Shown piece by piece: positions 34,032 to 43,792 of a DNA stretch of 64,000 bases. How positions within the stretch are numbered: position 1 is the stretch's first letter; each line of letters begins with the position of its first letter. Both the position numbers and the translations under genes were made by a program. Under the pieces are notes generated by a model. The model had not been told where the DNA came from. It worked only from the letters and a program-made list of their open reading frames with translations, and did not search any database. This stretch comes from an uncultured Victivallaceae bacterium (lineage in GTDB: Bacteria; Verrucomicrobiota; Lentisphaeria; Victivallales; Victivallaceae), in NCBI GenBank assembly GCA_944392655.1, contig CALXXL010000007.1:1-64000 (forward strand). The letters run 5' to 3'.

Positions 34032-35258
34032 TTACCGGCAGTTACTCAGTACCAGACAGGCGTTTGAGCCGCCGAACGCAAATGAGTTGCTCAGAGCATG
34101 AGGAATAGCGACATTTTCGCGCAGTTCGCGCACAATGTCCACCCCATCGCATGCCGGATCAAGATTGTCAACATTCAAGCTCTTGGAGATAAAACTCTTT
34201 TCCTGCATGAGTGTTGTGAAAATTACCTCGATTGCACCAGTAGCGCCAATCATGTGTCCGGTCATGGATTTTGTCGAGTTCACCATGATTTTATCCCCGA
34301 ATACCCGGCGTACCGCTTCAACTTCCACAGGGTCACCAACCGGAGTCGCAGTTCCGTGAGTGTTGATATAGGTTATGTCTCCAGGAGTCAGACCGGCATC
34401 TGCTATAGCTTCACGCATAACAGCTTCGCTGGCATCAGCATCCGGAACAACCATGTCGGTGGCGTTGCTGTTGCTGGCAATGCCGCTTACTTCTACAATC
34501 GGAGTTATGCCGCGGCGTTTAACGCTCTCTTCAGATTCCAGAAGAACATAACCGGCTCCGGCCGCCATCACAAAACCGTCGCGATCACGGTCGAACGGGC
34601 GGCTGGCTTTCTCCGGCGTACTGTTGTAACTGTGAGAGAGCGCACGCATTGCAGTGAACCCAAGTACCTGAACCCAGTCCAACGCTTCTGCGCCTCCGGC
34701 AATAACCATATCATAAAGTCCGGTTTGTATAAGACGGGTACCGACAATAATTGAAATCGCTGAACTGCTGCATGCGGCGCTGATATCATACGATTCACCT
34801 TTGATTCCGAACAGCAGCGAGATATTGGATACTGCGGATGACGGCATTACTTTAGGTACTGTACAAGGCGATACCGCCCGCAATCGGTGGTCGTCGCCAT
34901 ACGCTTTTACTGCGGCGAGAACATCAGACAGATAGCCGTTCGGTACTCCGCCGACAATCGCAATCCGGTGCTGCGGAATCTCGTCCAGCGGTATCTGCGC
35001 TTCTTCAAAGGCTTCAGCTACTGCCGATACGCTCATTATTGCAGTAGGCGGACAGAAACGCATCAGTTTTCTGGTCAGAATAGGGTGTGGTGTGAATTCC
35101 GGGACGACTCCTCCTACCTGACTTTCCAGATCATAATCGGCCCATTCCTGAATGAATTTTATACCGCTTTTGCCGGCCCGCAATGCCGCTTCATTTTCTT
35201 TCAATCCGATGCCTAGCGGAGAGATCAGACCGCGTCCGGAAATAAAAACCTTTTTCAT
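34032..35258 (-). CDS. fabB: Beta-ketoacyl-ACP synthase, FabB-like
   Basis: A 408-residue thiolase-fold condensing enzyme for fatty-acid chain elongation. The nucleophile is C163 in ISAACSSSA. The two histidines are in NTHGTATPVGD and STKSMTGHMIG. The stretch TPEKASRPFDRDRDGFVMAAGAG resembles E. coli FabB (KAS I) more than FabF, although general annotation would place it in the FabF/KAS II superfamily. It could also serve a dedicated lipid or polyketide route. It is coupled to lipA (3-bp gap) and divergent from the OppD-type gene. Confidence 0.88.
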   Translation of the reverse strand: MKKVFISGRGLISPLGIGLKENEAALRAGKSGIKFIQEWADYDLESQVGGVVPEFTPHPILTRKLMRFCPPTAIMSVSAVAEAFEEAQIPLDEIPQHRIAIVGGVPNGYLSDVLAAVKAYGDDHRLRAVSPCTVPKVMPSSAVSNISLLFGIKGESYDISAACSSSAISIIVGTRLIQTGLYDMVIAGGAEALDWVQVLGFTAMRALSHSYNSTPEKASRPFDRDRDGFVMAAGAGYVLLESEESVKRRGITPIVEVSGIASNSNATDMVVPDADASEAVMREAIADAGLTPGDITYINTHGTATPVGDPVEVEAVRRVFGDKIMVNSTKSMTGHMIGATGAIEVIFTTLMQEKSFISKSLNVDNLDPACDGVDIVRELRENVAIPHALSNSFAFGGSNACLVLSNCR

Positions 35259-35419
35259 AAAACGTCCCGCCTATTTCGTAAAAGAGTGTAAAATCATTAA
35301 TAATCTTAATTTGAATATAACCATAATTTTCTTTTTTTCCAATATTCAAGCTTATTTTTTACAATATTTAAAGACTTGAATATTGTTCTCAGAGAGGTTA
35401 TATTTCACTGAAGTTTTTT

Positions 35420-36442
35420 ATGATAGACGAGGTGGATTACAAAAGAATTATGAATGTTCTGGATGTAGAAAATTTATCCATTCATTTTAAAACCGGTTCC
35501 GGCGAAGTGGCAGTGGTGAGTGATGTGTCATTTCATGTCGCTCCCGGAGAAATTATGGCACTGGTGGGAGAGTCAGGTTGTGGTAAGAGTTTGAGCTGCA
35601 TGGCTTTGACCAGATTGATACAGTCTCCGCCAGCGGTTTATGCCGGAGGTAAAATAATATTCCGCAATAACGGCAGAGAGTATTCGATGCTGGAACTGAA
35701 GGAGAAAGAACTGCGCAGAGTACGCGGCGGCGGAATCGCCTATATATTTCAGGAACCGTCGTCTTCGTTAAATCCGGTGTTCCGGATCGGCGATCAGATC
35801 GCCGAAGCAATTTATCTGCACCGGCCGGAAATAAAAGATGTTCATCACGAGATCATTGAACTCTTAAAGCAGGTCGGAATTCCGGCACCGGAAACGAGAA
35901 TAAATTCTTATCCGCATGAACTTTCCGGAGGAATGCAGCAGCGTGTTATGATTGCCATGGCTCTGGCATGCCGTCCGGCACTTCTGGTGGCGGATGAGCC
36001 GACAACTGCATTGGATGTAACAATTCAGGCGCAGATTCTGGAACTGCTTGACAATCTGCGGAAACAGAATGATATGGCTATTATTCTGGTGACTCATAAT
36101 CTCGGGATTGTTTCAGAATTGGCGGACCGGGTGACGGTAATGTACGCTGGAAATGTAGTTGAAAGTGCAACTGCAAAGGAGCTGTTTGCTCATCCATATC
36201 ACCCTTATACCCGCGCACTTTTGAAGGCGGTCCCCAGATTGGGCGGAGACGGTGGAAGGCTTACCACAATCCCCGGTATTGTTCCATCTCCGGTTAACTT
36301 TCCTAAAGGATGTCGTTTTTTCGGGCGTTGTGAAGATGCCGGATGCGATAAATTGTGTGCAGAAAAAGTTCCTGTTTTGCTGGAACTGACTAGAGAGCAT
36401 TTTGTACGGTGTCATCATAAATCCGCGGGGGAGGGCGATTAA
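35420..36442 (+). CDS. OppD/DppD-type ABC transporter ATPase, without permease genes
   Basis: A 340-residue peptide/nickel-type ABC ATP-binding subunit. It has Walker A GESGCGKS, signature LSGGMQQRV, Walker [13 protein letters not shown], and the C-terminal oligopeptide-transporter extension with its iron-sulfur-like cysteines (C-R-F-F-G-R-C then C-x4-C). The start is uncertain: ATG 35420 or ATG 35450 (MNVLDVENL), with GAGGTGG between them. No permease, binding protein or second ATPase is nearby; its partners must be elsewhere. The stop codon is directly followed by the mutL ATG. Confidence 0.9.
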   Translation: MIDEVDYKRIMNVLDVENLSIHFKTGSGEVAVVSDVSFHVAPGEIMALVGESGCGKSLSCMALTRLIQSPPAVYAGGKIIFRNNGREYSMLELKEKELRRVRGGGIAYIFQEPSSSLNPVFRIGDQIAEAIYLHRPEIKDVHHEIIELLKQVGIPAPETRINSYPHELSGGMQQRVMIAMALACRPALLVADEPTTALDVTIQAQILELLDNLRKQNDMAIILVTHNLGIVSELADRVTVMYAGNVVESATAKELFAHPYHPYTRALLKAVPRLGGDGGRLTTIPGIVPSPVNFPKGCRFFGRCEDAGCDKLCAEKVPVLLELTREHFVRCHHKSAGEGD

Positions 36443-38311
36443 ATGGCGAAAATAAATATACTTCCTCCCGAAATATACAACCGTATTGCTGCCGGAGAAG
36501 TGGTTGAACGTCCTGCATCGGTGGTTAAGGAGTTGATCGAGAATGCTATAGATGCCGGTGCTACACAGATAAAGGTGCGGATAGAGCAGGCTGGAACTAA
36601 ACTTATTTCCGTATCGGATAACGGGTGCGGTATGGATAAAGATGATGCGTTGCTGTCTCTTCAGCCGCATGGAACCAGCAAGATAAAGTGTGTGGAAGAT
36701 ATTGACAGAATCGGGACATTGGGGTTCCGCGGCGAAGCAATTCCCAGTATAGCTTCGGTAAGCCGTATGCAGATAAGAACCAGACAGCATGACTCTGACT
36801 CCGGATTTGAAGTGGTAGTGTCCGGCGGTAAAGTTGAGCATTCGGGACCGATAGGGTGCGCTCCTGGCAGTGAAATCATGGTGCGCGAACTGTTTTATAA
36901 CACTCCGGCACGGAGAAAATTCCTGCGTAGCAATGCCACTGAGGAGAGCTACATTGACGAGGTGGTTATTCTGGCTGCCCTGGCCAATTTACATATTTCG
37001 TTTGAATTTATTGTCAATGGCAGACAGGTCTATTTTTCCGCCGGAGACGGGCGGTTGGAGCCGCGACTGCGTGATTTTTTCGGGCGCAAATATGCTGAGA
37101 ATATGCTTCCTGTTAAATTTGAAAGCGGTAATATCCGTATTCACGGTATGATTGGCCAGCCGGGATTGACCCGCAGTTCAAGACGTGAACAACGCGGTTT
37201 TATCAATGGCAGACCAATAGAGTCACAGGCGATCTACCGCGGTATCCGCGATGGATATGGGACTTTGAATGAAAGAGGTCGCTATTCTCCGTGCGTATTG
37301 TTTATTACTATGCCATTCAGTGAATTTGACATCAATGTTCACCCGGCTAAGCGTGAGGTGCGTTTCCGGCATGAGTTCAATGTTTCACGGGCGGTGACAA
37401 TGGCGATAAATGCTGCATTGCGCAATGTTCCGGCACCGGAATCAAATCTTGATGTTTCTGTATCGTTGGAGGCCATTCTGCGTGGTGCTGAGATCGCTTA
37501 TACTATTTCGGAACAGGAACAGCCGCAGTTGATTACTGAATCTCAATTTAAGGAGCCAGTACCGTCGAAGCAAGTTGAGTTTACCAATCCTGCCGAAGAC
37601 AGCAACAAGTGGCATGATGTAGAGATTGCTGAACCAGAACATATTGCAGAGGAAATTGTTCCAACTCCTGAAATTCATGATGTGACGGAAGAACCTATTT
37701 CCGCCGGATATGATGATACGGAGGAAAAACCGGTTGATTCCCGGGAGTTTGTCGGACTGCTGGACAATACTTATTTGATGTTCTATAACGAAGATGACAA
37801 AAGTTTGGAAATTACCGACCAGCACGCCGCACATGAAAGAGTACTCTATGAGCGTATTTTGCGGCAGAGCGCTTCAAATCAGACTCTAAGTCAGCCCTTG
37901 CTGATACCGCAGATGATCGAATTGAGTCGTCCTGAGGCCGGATGGTTGGAAAAAAATGAGGAGTTGTTGAGTAAACTCGGATTTGAAGTAGCGGCGTTAT
38001 CCAGCAATACCCTGATGCTTAACGCCGTTCCGGCCATTTTGCCGCAGGCAGCGTGGGAAGAGGTGTTGCACGACATTTATCTTGCCGGACGTGAAGCGTC
38101 GCCGGATGATCCGCGCCCGGCATTGGAGCGGGCGGCAGCAGCGGCATGTCACGCCGCAGTAAAAGCCCATGATGTTCTAACCCGGGATGAAGTTGCTTCT
38201 CTGATTGAACAGATGCGGCATTGCGAACGCCCGGATATATGTCCACACGGGCGTCCGACAACAATAAAAATCACATTGAAAGAGCTGGAGAAGCGTTTCG
38301 GACGGCGATGA
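36443..38311 (+). CDS. mutL: DNA mismatch repair protein MutL
   Basis: A 622-residue GHKL ATPase that links mismatch recognition by MutS to strand removal. The N-terminal ATPase motifs are LIENAIDAGAT, DNGCGM and GFRGEA(I). The linker (about 340-440) is acidic and variable. The C-terminal domain carries the endonuclease motif DQHA-x2-E-x4-E starting at residue 459, plus ACHAAVKAHD and CPHGRP metal motifs. It is therefore the nicking-competent type of organisms without MutH. GGGGGAGGG precedes the start. Confidence 0.96.
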   Translation: MAKINILPPEIYNRIAAGEVVERPASVVKELIENAIDAGATQIKVRIEQAGTKLISVSDNGCGMDKDDALLSLQPHGTSKIKCVEDIDRIGTLGFRGEAIPSIASVSRMQIRTRQHDSDSGFEVVVSGGKVEHSGPIGCAPGSEIMVRELFYNTPARRKFLRSNATEESYIDEVVILAALANLHISFEFIVNGRQVYFSAGDGRLEPRLRDFFGRKYAENMLPVKFESGNIRIHGMIGQPGLTRSSRREQRGFINGRPIESQAIYRGIRDGYGTLNERGRYSPCVLFITMPFSEFDINVHPAKREVRFRHEFNVSRAVTMAINAALRNVPAPESNLDVSVSLEAILRGAEIAYTISEQEQPQLITESQFKEPVPSKQVEFTNPAEDSNKWHDVEIAEPEHIAEEIVPTPEIHDVTEEPISAGYDDTEEKPVDSREFVGLLDNTYLMFYNEDDKSLEITDQHAAHERVLYERILRQSASNQTLSQPLLIPQMIELSRPEAGWLEKNEELLSKLGFEVAALSSNTLMLNAVPAILPQAAWEEVLHDIYLAGREASPDDPRPALERAAAAACHAAVKAHDVLTRDEVASLIEQMRHCERPDICPHGRPTTIKITLKELEKRFGRR

Positions 38312-38347
38312 AAAAAAGCTAATTCGTGATTTTATAGTTTGAAATGC

Positions 38348-38377
38348 TTGTAAATGGCGGTTCTCAGTGTATATTAT
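38348..38377 (+). promoter_or_regulatory. Promoter of rpsB-tsf
   Basis: TTGTAA (38348-38353) is followed by TATTAT (38372-38377) at 18 bp, or by the overlapping TATATT (38370-38375) at 16 bp. It is about 95 bp before rpsB. Confidence 0.6.
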
Positions 38378-38378
38378 T

Positions 38379-38463
38379 ACTTCCGGAATAAAACACGGAA
38401 GTTTTATACTTTAACAACAAAGGATTTCTGGCCAAGGAATCCGCGAAAGACGCAGTAAAGGAG
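38379..38463 (+). promoter_or_regulatory. Structured leader of rpsB
   Basis: Two hairpins lie between promoter and start. The first is ACTTCCG (38379-38385) with CGGAAGT (38396-38402). The second is GGATTTCT (38422-38429) with AGGAATCC (38435-38442), loop GGCCA. The strong site AAAGGAG (38457-38463) follows. A ribosomal-protein autoregulatory element is possible by analogy with rpsB leaders elsewhere, but the sequence similarity has not been tested. Confidence 0.4.
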
Positions 38464-38472
38464 CGCAGAATT

Positions 38473-39414
38473 ATGGCAAAAATTACTATCAACGATTTGC
38501 TCGAAGCCGGTTGTCATTTCGGTCATCAGACCAGACGCTGGAATCCCAAAATGAAACACTTTGTCTATGGTTCCCGTAACGGAATCAGCATTATCGACCT
38601 TACCATAACCATGCGCCAGATCGCTGACGCGTGCAATTTCCTGCAGCGTGTAGTCGGTAACGGCGGCGATATCCTTTTTGTCGGAACCAAGCGTCAGGCT
38701 CAGCAGATTACCCGCGAATTAGCGGAACGCACCGGCATGTACTACGTTTCCGAACGCTGGATGGGCGGTACCTTGACCAATAATGTTACTATCCGTAAGA
38801 GTATCCAGAAGATGTACGACCTGGATAAAGTTCTGGCTTCTGATGAAGTTAAATCTCTGAAGAAGAAAGAGCTCTCTATCATGAGCCGTGATTGCGCCCG
38901 TCTGCATCGCGATCTCGACGGTATTGCTGATATGAAAAAACTCCCGGCTGCGATGATTATCATTGACGTATGTAATGATAATATTGCGGTCAGCGAAGCA
39001 AATAAGTTGAATATTCCGATTATCGGTATCTGCGATACCAACGCCAATCCTGATTTGATTGATTATCCGGTAGCCGCCAACGACGATGCGGTGAAATCAA
39101 TTAAGGTTATCACCGACCTTTTCTGCGATGCGATCCTGGTTGCCAAGGAAGTTTATCAGAAACGCGTAGTTGAAGAACGCGCTGCCAAGGAAGCCGCCGC
39201 TAAGAAAGCAGCTGATGAAAAGGCCGCCGCTGAAGCCGCGAAGGCCGAAGAAGCCGCCGCTGCTCCGCAGGAAGAGGTAAAGATCGATTCAGTTGCCGGA
39301 GTGAAGGTCGAAAAGAAGGCCGCTAAGAAGCCGGCTGCCAAGAAGACTGCTGCCAAGAAACCGGCTGCCAAGAAAGAAGAAGCTGAAAAAGAAACTGAAG
39401 CCAAGGCCGAATAA
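38473..39414 (+). CDS. rpsB: 30S ribosomal protein S2
   Basis: A 313-residue small-subunit protein. The start ITINDLLEAGCHFGHQTRRWNPKM and the later KLPAAMIIIDVCNDNIAVSEANKL are diagnostic. The conserved part ends near residue 235. A tail of about 75 residues, rich in Ala, Lys and Glu with repeated KKPAAKK blocks, follows. Such tails occur in some other phyla but are absent from E. coli S2 (241). It forms an operon with tsf, 29 bp downstream. Confidence 0.97.
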   Translation: MAKITINDLLEAGCHFGHQTRRWNPKMKHFVYGSRNGISIIDLTITMRQIADACNFLQRVVGNGGDILFVGTKRQAQQITRELAERTGMYYVSERWMGGTLTNNVTIRKSIQKMYDLDKVLASDEVKSLKKKELSIMSRDCARLHRDLDGIADMKKLPAAMIIIDVCNDNIAVSEANKLNIPIIGICDTNANPDLIDYPVAANDDAVKSIKVITDLFCDAILVAKEVYQKRVVEERAAKEAAAKKAADEKAAAEAAKAEEAAAAPQEEVKIDSVAGVKVEKKAAKKPAAKKTAAKKPAAKKEEAEKETEAKAE

Positions 39415-39443
39415 CGGCTGTTTTCTTACAGGAGATATTTAAG

Positions 39444-40244
39444 ATGAACATTACTGCCAATATTGTAAAAGACCTGCGCGAAAAAACCGGCGCCGGTATG
39501 ATGGACTGCAAACGTGCGTTGGTTGAAGCCAACGGCGATATGGACAAAGCAATTGAATATCTGCGTAAGCATGGTATCGCCAAGGCTGAAAAGAAATCCG
39601 GCCGCGCTACCAAGGAAGGCAAAGTTATCAGCCTGATCAAGGACGGTAAGGCGGTTCTGTTGGAAGTTCTTTGCGAAACAGACTTTGTTGCTACCAACGA
39701 AAAGTTCACCAATTATATCAATCAGGTTGCTGAACGTGCGTTGGCATTGGATGGCAACGGCGATGTTTCTGAAGCTGTACAGGCCAATGAAAAGGATTCT
39801 CTGGTCAATATGATTTCGACTATTGGCGAAAATATGCAGATCCGTCGTTGCGCCAAGTGGGATGTTACCGGTACTGCCGCCAGCTATCTTCACATGGGTG
39901 GCCGGATCGGCGTTATGGTTGAAGTTGCCGGAGATGCCACTGCTGAACTTTTGAACGAGATCGGCATGCACATCGCCGCATTCAATCCTGCCTATATCTG
40001 CCGCAATTGCATTCCGGCAGACATAATTGAAAAAGAAAAAGATATTGCCCGCGCTCAGCTTACCGGCAAACCGGCCAATATTATTGAAAAGATCGTCGAC
40101 GGTAAAATCGGCAAATACTATACTGAAGTATGCCTGATGGATCAGCCGTGGATTATGGATGATAAGACATCTCTGGCCAAATTGCAGCCGAATTTGAAAG
40201 TTCTCCGTTTCCTCCGTTGGGAAGTCGGCGAAGACTTGGACTAA
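39444..40244 (+). CDS. tsf: Elongation factor Ts
   Basis: A 266-residue nucleotide-exchange factor for EF-Tu. The N-terminal UBA-like module is NIVKDLREKTGAGMMDCKRAL, and the core motif CETDFVATN follows. Length is close to the usual 280. An AGGAGATATT ribosome binding site lies in the gap after rpsB, and the operon ends at the strong hairpin at 40263. Confidence 0.97.
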   Translation: MNITANIVKDLREKTGAGMMDCKRALVEANGDMDKAIEYLRKHGIAKAEKKSGRATKEGKVISLIKDGKAVLLEVLCETDFVATNEKFTNYINQVAERALALDGNGDVSEAVQANEKDSLVNMISTIGENMQIRRCAKWDVTGTAASYLHMGGRIGVMVEVAGDATAELLNEIGMHIAAFNPAYICRNCIPADIIEKEKDIARAQLTGKPANIIEKIVDGKIGKYYTEVCLMDQPWIMDDKTSLAKLQPNLKVLRFLRWEVGEDLD

Positions 40245-40262
40245 TCTGAGGTTAGCTCAAAG

Positions 40263-40292
40263 AAAAAGGCGGGATTTAATCCCGCCTTTTTT
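40263..40292. terminator. Strong bidirectional terminator (tsf / fetB)
   Basis: A 13-bp stem, AAAAAGGCGGGAT (40263-40275) with ATCCCGCCTTTTT (40279-40291), loop TTA, and T-tracts on both strands. It separates tsf from the convergent fetB gene. Confidence 0.92.
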
Positions 40293-40333
40293 GTATCGGT
40301 GTTTTATATTTATGGCTCGATGATAACGGTGAA

Positions 40334-41107
40334 TTATAAATCAGTTTTGAGATTGCCGCGTTCATCGAATGCTTTACGGATAGAAAATTTTATACTCAGA
40401 AAACTTGATAGTTCCATAGCTACAAACATGGTTACCATAATAGCAACCTGGTAACGTATTGCGATAAGTGGAGAGCCTCCGCTTATCATTTGTCCGGTCA
40501 TCATTCCGGGGAGAGAGACAATTCCAACAGTCGCCATATTGGCCAGATGAGGCATCAAGGCCGCCTGCATTGATTCAACGAAAAATGGTTTGCATGCCTC
40601 CTTCGGGGTAGCCCCCAGGAGCTGCATAGCCATAAATTCCCGGTTACGCTGTTGCAGGGCGGAATAAAACCGTTCTAAAGCTACAACATTACCTCGCATT
40701 ATTCCACCAAGCAGCATCCCGCCTATAGTGACTAAATACGCGGCATCATACCATGGCGATAACCGTAACGCAACCAGCAGAAAGTAGAATAGTACGGTCA
40801 AAAAACTTATACCGATGGCTATAAACTGCCCCGGTAACATTCTGGCAATACCTAAATGGGCGCGCTTTAATGTAGTTATGTTGGCTATCAACATCATTAC
40901 AAGTAGCCAACCGATATTCAACCAGACATTATTCAATCGGAACAAGACTTCCAAATAGTAACCAATCAATATAAGTTGCAGACTCATATGAATTACTGTT
41001 TGCAACAGATTCCGGCTGATTTTCAATCCAAGAATACGGTTTAATATAATGGGTATAATCAGAATAATATAGATCAATCCCATTCCGAGCCAGGAAAGTT
41101 CTGTCAT
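40334..41107 (-). CDS. fetB: FetB/YbbM-family ABC permease
   Basis: A 257-residue UPF0014 membrane protein with about seven helices. The signatures ATPKEACKPFFVESMQAALMP and SLPGMMTGQMISGGSP are those of FetB, the permease of an iron exporter in E. coli. Its start overlaps the ATPase stop by 4 bp, so the two subunits are made together. The metal exported here is inferred only from the family. Confidence 0.88.
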   Translation of the reverse strand: MTELSWLGMGLIYIILIIPIILNRILGLKISRNLLQTVIHMSLQLILIGYYLEVLFRLNNVWLNIGWLLVMMLIANITTLKRAHLGIARMLPGQFIAIGISFLTVLFYFLLVALRLSPWYDAAYLVTIGGMLLGGIMRGNVVALERFYSALQQRNREFMAMQLLGATPKEACKPFFVESMQAALMPHLANMATVGIVSLPGMMTGQMISGGSPLIAIRYQVAIMVTMFVAMELSSFLSIKFSIRKAFDERGNLKTDL

Positions 41108-41754
41108 ATTCTATCCCCACATTGCTGAAGCGTATGATCTTTGACTTTAAGAATCACAGGGAAACGCTCTATTAACCTCGGATCATGAGAGACGGCTAAA
41201 ACTGTAAGTTCAGGAGTTAGTAAATAGTTTAAAACCTCTTCACAGTAACGGTCGTCTAAAGCAGATGTGGCTTCATCGGCAAGAATAACTTGCCGATGAA
41301 GTAACTTTATTCTGGCTACGGCTATCCGCTGCTTTTCTCCACCAGATAATTCAGAACACAGCTGATTTAATATATGTACAGGAAGATCAAATTCAGTCAA
41401 CACATTTTCCAATTCTTTTCGATCAGGCTTCGGCAATTGACTGTTCAAACGGAAATTAAACGGCAATAACAGCGCTTCATCTACTTTCTCTGCTGCCAGA
41501 ACCGGTTCCTGTTCAATCATTGCCAGAAATTGGCGAAGCTTAGACAGATTTTCCGGTTTCACTTCAATTCCATTGCAGAAAACTTGTCCTGCCAAAGGCG
41601 ATAACGTACCGTTGATTACCGCCAGAAGAGAGGACTTGCCGCTTCCTGATGGACCGGTTATGACGGCTTTACCACCATGTGGCAGCAGGAGATTGATGTT
41701 CTGCAATAATACCGTGTCATTTCTGACAACAGTAATATTATTTATCTGCAACAT
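41104..41754 (-). CDS. fetA: FetA/YbbL-family ABC ATPase
   Basis: A 216-residue ATP-binding subunit with Walker A GPSGSGKSS, signature SELSGGEKQR, Walker B VILADEATSALD and the H-loop VSHD. It pairs with the permease overlapping by 4 bp. It begins 5 bp after the large secreted protein gene, so it probably shares its transcript. Confidence 0.88.
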   Translation of the reverse strand: MLQINNITVVRNDTVLLQNINLLLPHGGKAVITGPSGSGKSSLLAVINGTLSPLAGQVFCNGIEVKPENLSKLRQFLAMIEQEPVLAAEKVDEALLLPFNFRLNSQLPKPDRKELENVLTEFDLPVHILNQLCSELSGGEKQRIAVARIKLLHRQVILADEATSALDDRYCEEVLNYLLTPELTVLAVSHDPRLIERFPVILKVKDHTLQQCGDRI

Positions 41755-41759
41755 AGCTT

Positions 41760-43781
41760 TTATTCTTCAAACAAAATCTGATCCGGATTGCACTTGTAAA
41801 TATAGACAGAAAACGGTTCCAGTATTTTATCCGGCGAAATGGTGATAACGTTATTTGAATTGTTGATATATACAATCGCTTTTAAGTCATTTTTACGCAA
41901 AATATAAGTAAATGGCCGTACATTTTCTGGAAAAGACATGGGGGCATATTCAACATCTGCACCTTCAAAGTCAGATAATTCTGCTGCTTTTATCGCAAAT
42001 CTGTTTACCGACTCCAGTGCTGCAGGGTCAAGTACATGCGCCTGCCATATAGATATTCCATGCAATCCACTATTGACAAATGCCTCAAACAGCCGTATAA
42101 ACATGCGGTCAGAACTGTAACTGCCGGATTGAGTGGAGTCAAATCCCCACAAATAGGCTTCGGCAGGAATAAATTCTGCTCTGTCAGCCATGACTCTATT
42201 CATATGACGAAGAATATCCATAGAGGCATTATATCCTGCTCCGGCGTAATCAATATTTCCAGAGGCCATGGTTTGCCAGTCCACTGCATATCGTTCACGG
42301 GTTAGATTTTTTTGTTTGCCCCAGTCATATTCATAACCGGAATATACTTTAAATTTTGCGTCCGGCCATAATTCATGAACCGCTTCCCGTGATAATTTTG
42401 CAATGGTATTACTGAGCATACAGTTAAATCTTATCCATTCATTGCGTAAATGATGATTTGCAATGATATCTTTAGTGTTAATTGCTGTGTTTGAGTTAAT
42501 GTATGTCATAAATTTATTAATCGCATATTCCGAGGTGTCTCCGGAGATTTTGTCACCTGGTTTTATCGCTCCCGTTTCGGCGTCATAGATGACTACATCA
42601 ACCGTTTTGCCGCCGGTAAGATAGAGCAGATAGCGCTTTAATTCGTCTTTAAACTCCCCATTATCTATTAATTCCCAAAGTGACTCACGGTTGCAAAATT
42701 GTATGAATTTTGAAGTAAAAAATGCAGTACCTGTTCTTGCTTGTTTGACATCGGCGTAGTCACGAACCGTATTCTGGTACAATTTTCCGTTTACTCTTTC
42801 TCCATCCATTGCATAAAAACTGTTTACACCTGCTTTCATTAATGTGTCTGTAAATACCGGAACAAATTCGCTGTTCAATCCGGTGAAGTACCATGCGGCG
42901 ATAACCGGCGTAGCAGTTTGTAACTGGTGAAGTTGTACTTGCCGGGTCATAAATGAACGTTCAAGTAAGACTTTATCTTCGGCGATTACTTTGATTGTTA
43001 TTGGATTATCCGATAATGTATGAACAAGTAACGGGATCCATATTTGCGGCATTCCATTATAATCCCTGGCGGGGAAGCTCAATGTAGATACCTGGGAGGT
43101 AAACTTTATATTCTCCGGATGTATCGTCAATTCATTTGGCGGAAGCGCTGGAGCCGTGCCGGTCAGAGAGTCCAAGACAGTAAGATTTGATAATTCCAGT
43201 TTCAGTTTCCCGGAAAAATTAATTGGAGGAAGCTCAATAAACATGAATTGGTTTTGATTGGGCTGGAACACCGGAACCGGTTCTGTTCGCGGCCATATTT
43301 TAATCGGTTCCGGTTCTTGAGTTAGCCGGACTTGAGTGTTTTCTGAAGAAAATACCGGTTTTTCAACATAGAATGTTGCTGAATGCCCGGCATTGTTTTC
43401 CAGCCAGAAATTGAATCTACTTAAAGTATCTCCGTCATTTAAATGCAAATCCGGATGAGCCCGCAGTTCTGTCATTGGTATTGAGACCTCATACCACTTG
43501 TCTGCTAAAAAATATGTACATGCATTTACATTGCCGTAATAGACAAAGAACTCTTTTCCATCACTTTCCCGGGTAAAAGAAAAAACAACATAACGAACAG
43601 GAAAAGAAAAATCACATTTCCATTTAAAAGAGATGGCTTTATCGGGATGAAAAGCTTCATTCAACTGCCCGGAGGCTATCAGTTTATTATCTGTTCCTGA
43701 TATGGTTATTGGTTCTGCTCTTCCGGAAAATACAAAAGAAAACAATAATAAAACTATCAAGAGGATTTTCATATTAAGCAT
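41760..43781 (-). CDS. Large exported protein of unknown function, glycoside-hydrolase-like
   Basis: A 673-residue exported protein. The signal peptide covers residues 1-22 (KILLIVLLLFSFVFSGRA, cleaved before EP). ATG 43781 or 43772 could be the start. Residues 25-165 read like a jelly-roll or carbohydrate-binding beta-sandwich, ending FYVEKPVFSS. Residues about 300-620 alternate helix and strand as in a TIM barrel, with acidic patches (VVIYDAETGAI, PAEAYLWGFDST, GISIWQAHV). A short beta C-terminus (ITISPDKILEPFSVYIYKC) resembles the last domain of glycoside hydrolases. I cannot place it in a named family, and no catalytic pair is assigned. It lies between a PHP-type hydrolase and fetAB. Confidence 0.78.
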   Translation of the reverse strand: MLNMKILLIVLLLFSFVFSGRAEPITISGTDNKLIASGQLNEAFHPDKAISFKWKCDFSFPVRYVVFSFTRESDGKEFFVYYGNVNACTYFLADKWYEVSIPMTELRAHPDLHLNDGDTLSRFNFWLENNAGHSATFYVEKPVFSSENTQVRLTQEPEPIKIWPRTEPVPVFQPNQNQFMFIELPPINFSGKLKLELSNLTVLDSLTGTAPALPPNELTIHPENIKFTSQVSTLSFPARDYNGMPQIWIPLLVHTLSDNPITIKVIAEDKVLLERSFMTRQVQLHQLQTATPVIAAWYFTGLNSEFVPVFTDTLMKAGVNSFYAMDGERVNGKLYQNTVRDYADVKQARTGTAFFTSKFIQFCNRESLWELIDNGEFKDELKRYLLYLTGGKTVDVVIYDAETGAIKPGDKISGDTSEYAINKFMTYINSNTAINTKDIIANHHLRNEWIRFNCMLSNTIAKLSREAVHELWPDAKFKVYSGYEYDWGKQKNLTRERYAVDWQTMASGNIDYAGAGYNASMDILRHMNRVMADRAEFIPAEAYLWGFDSTQSGSYSSDRMFIRLFEAFVNSGLHGISIWQAHVLDPAALESVNRFAIKAAELSDFEGADVEYAPMSFPENVRPFTYILRKNDLKAIVYINNSNNVITISPDKILEPFSVYIYKCNPDQILFEE

Positions 43782-43792
43782 CTTTCTTTATA

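Noticed and set aside
34098-34754. Open plus-strand frame of 218 codons inside the ketosynthase gene
   Set aside because: It lies fully opposite a well-supported gene, with atypical composition and no ribosome binding site.
36113-36841. Minus-strand frame of 242 codons spanning the OppD-type and mutL genes
   Set aside because: Both sense genes have complete family motifs; the antisense frame crosses a gene boundary and has no motif.
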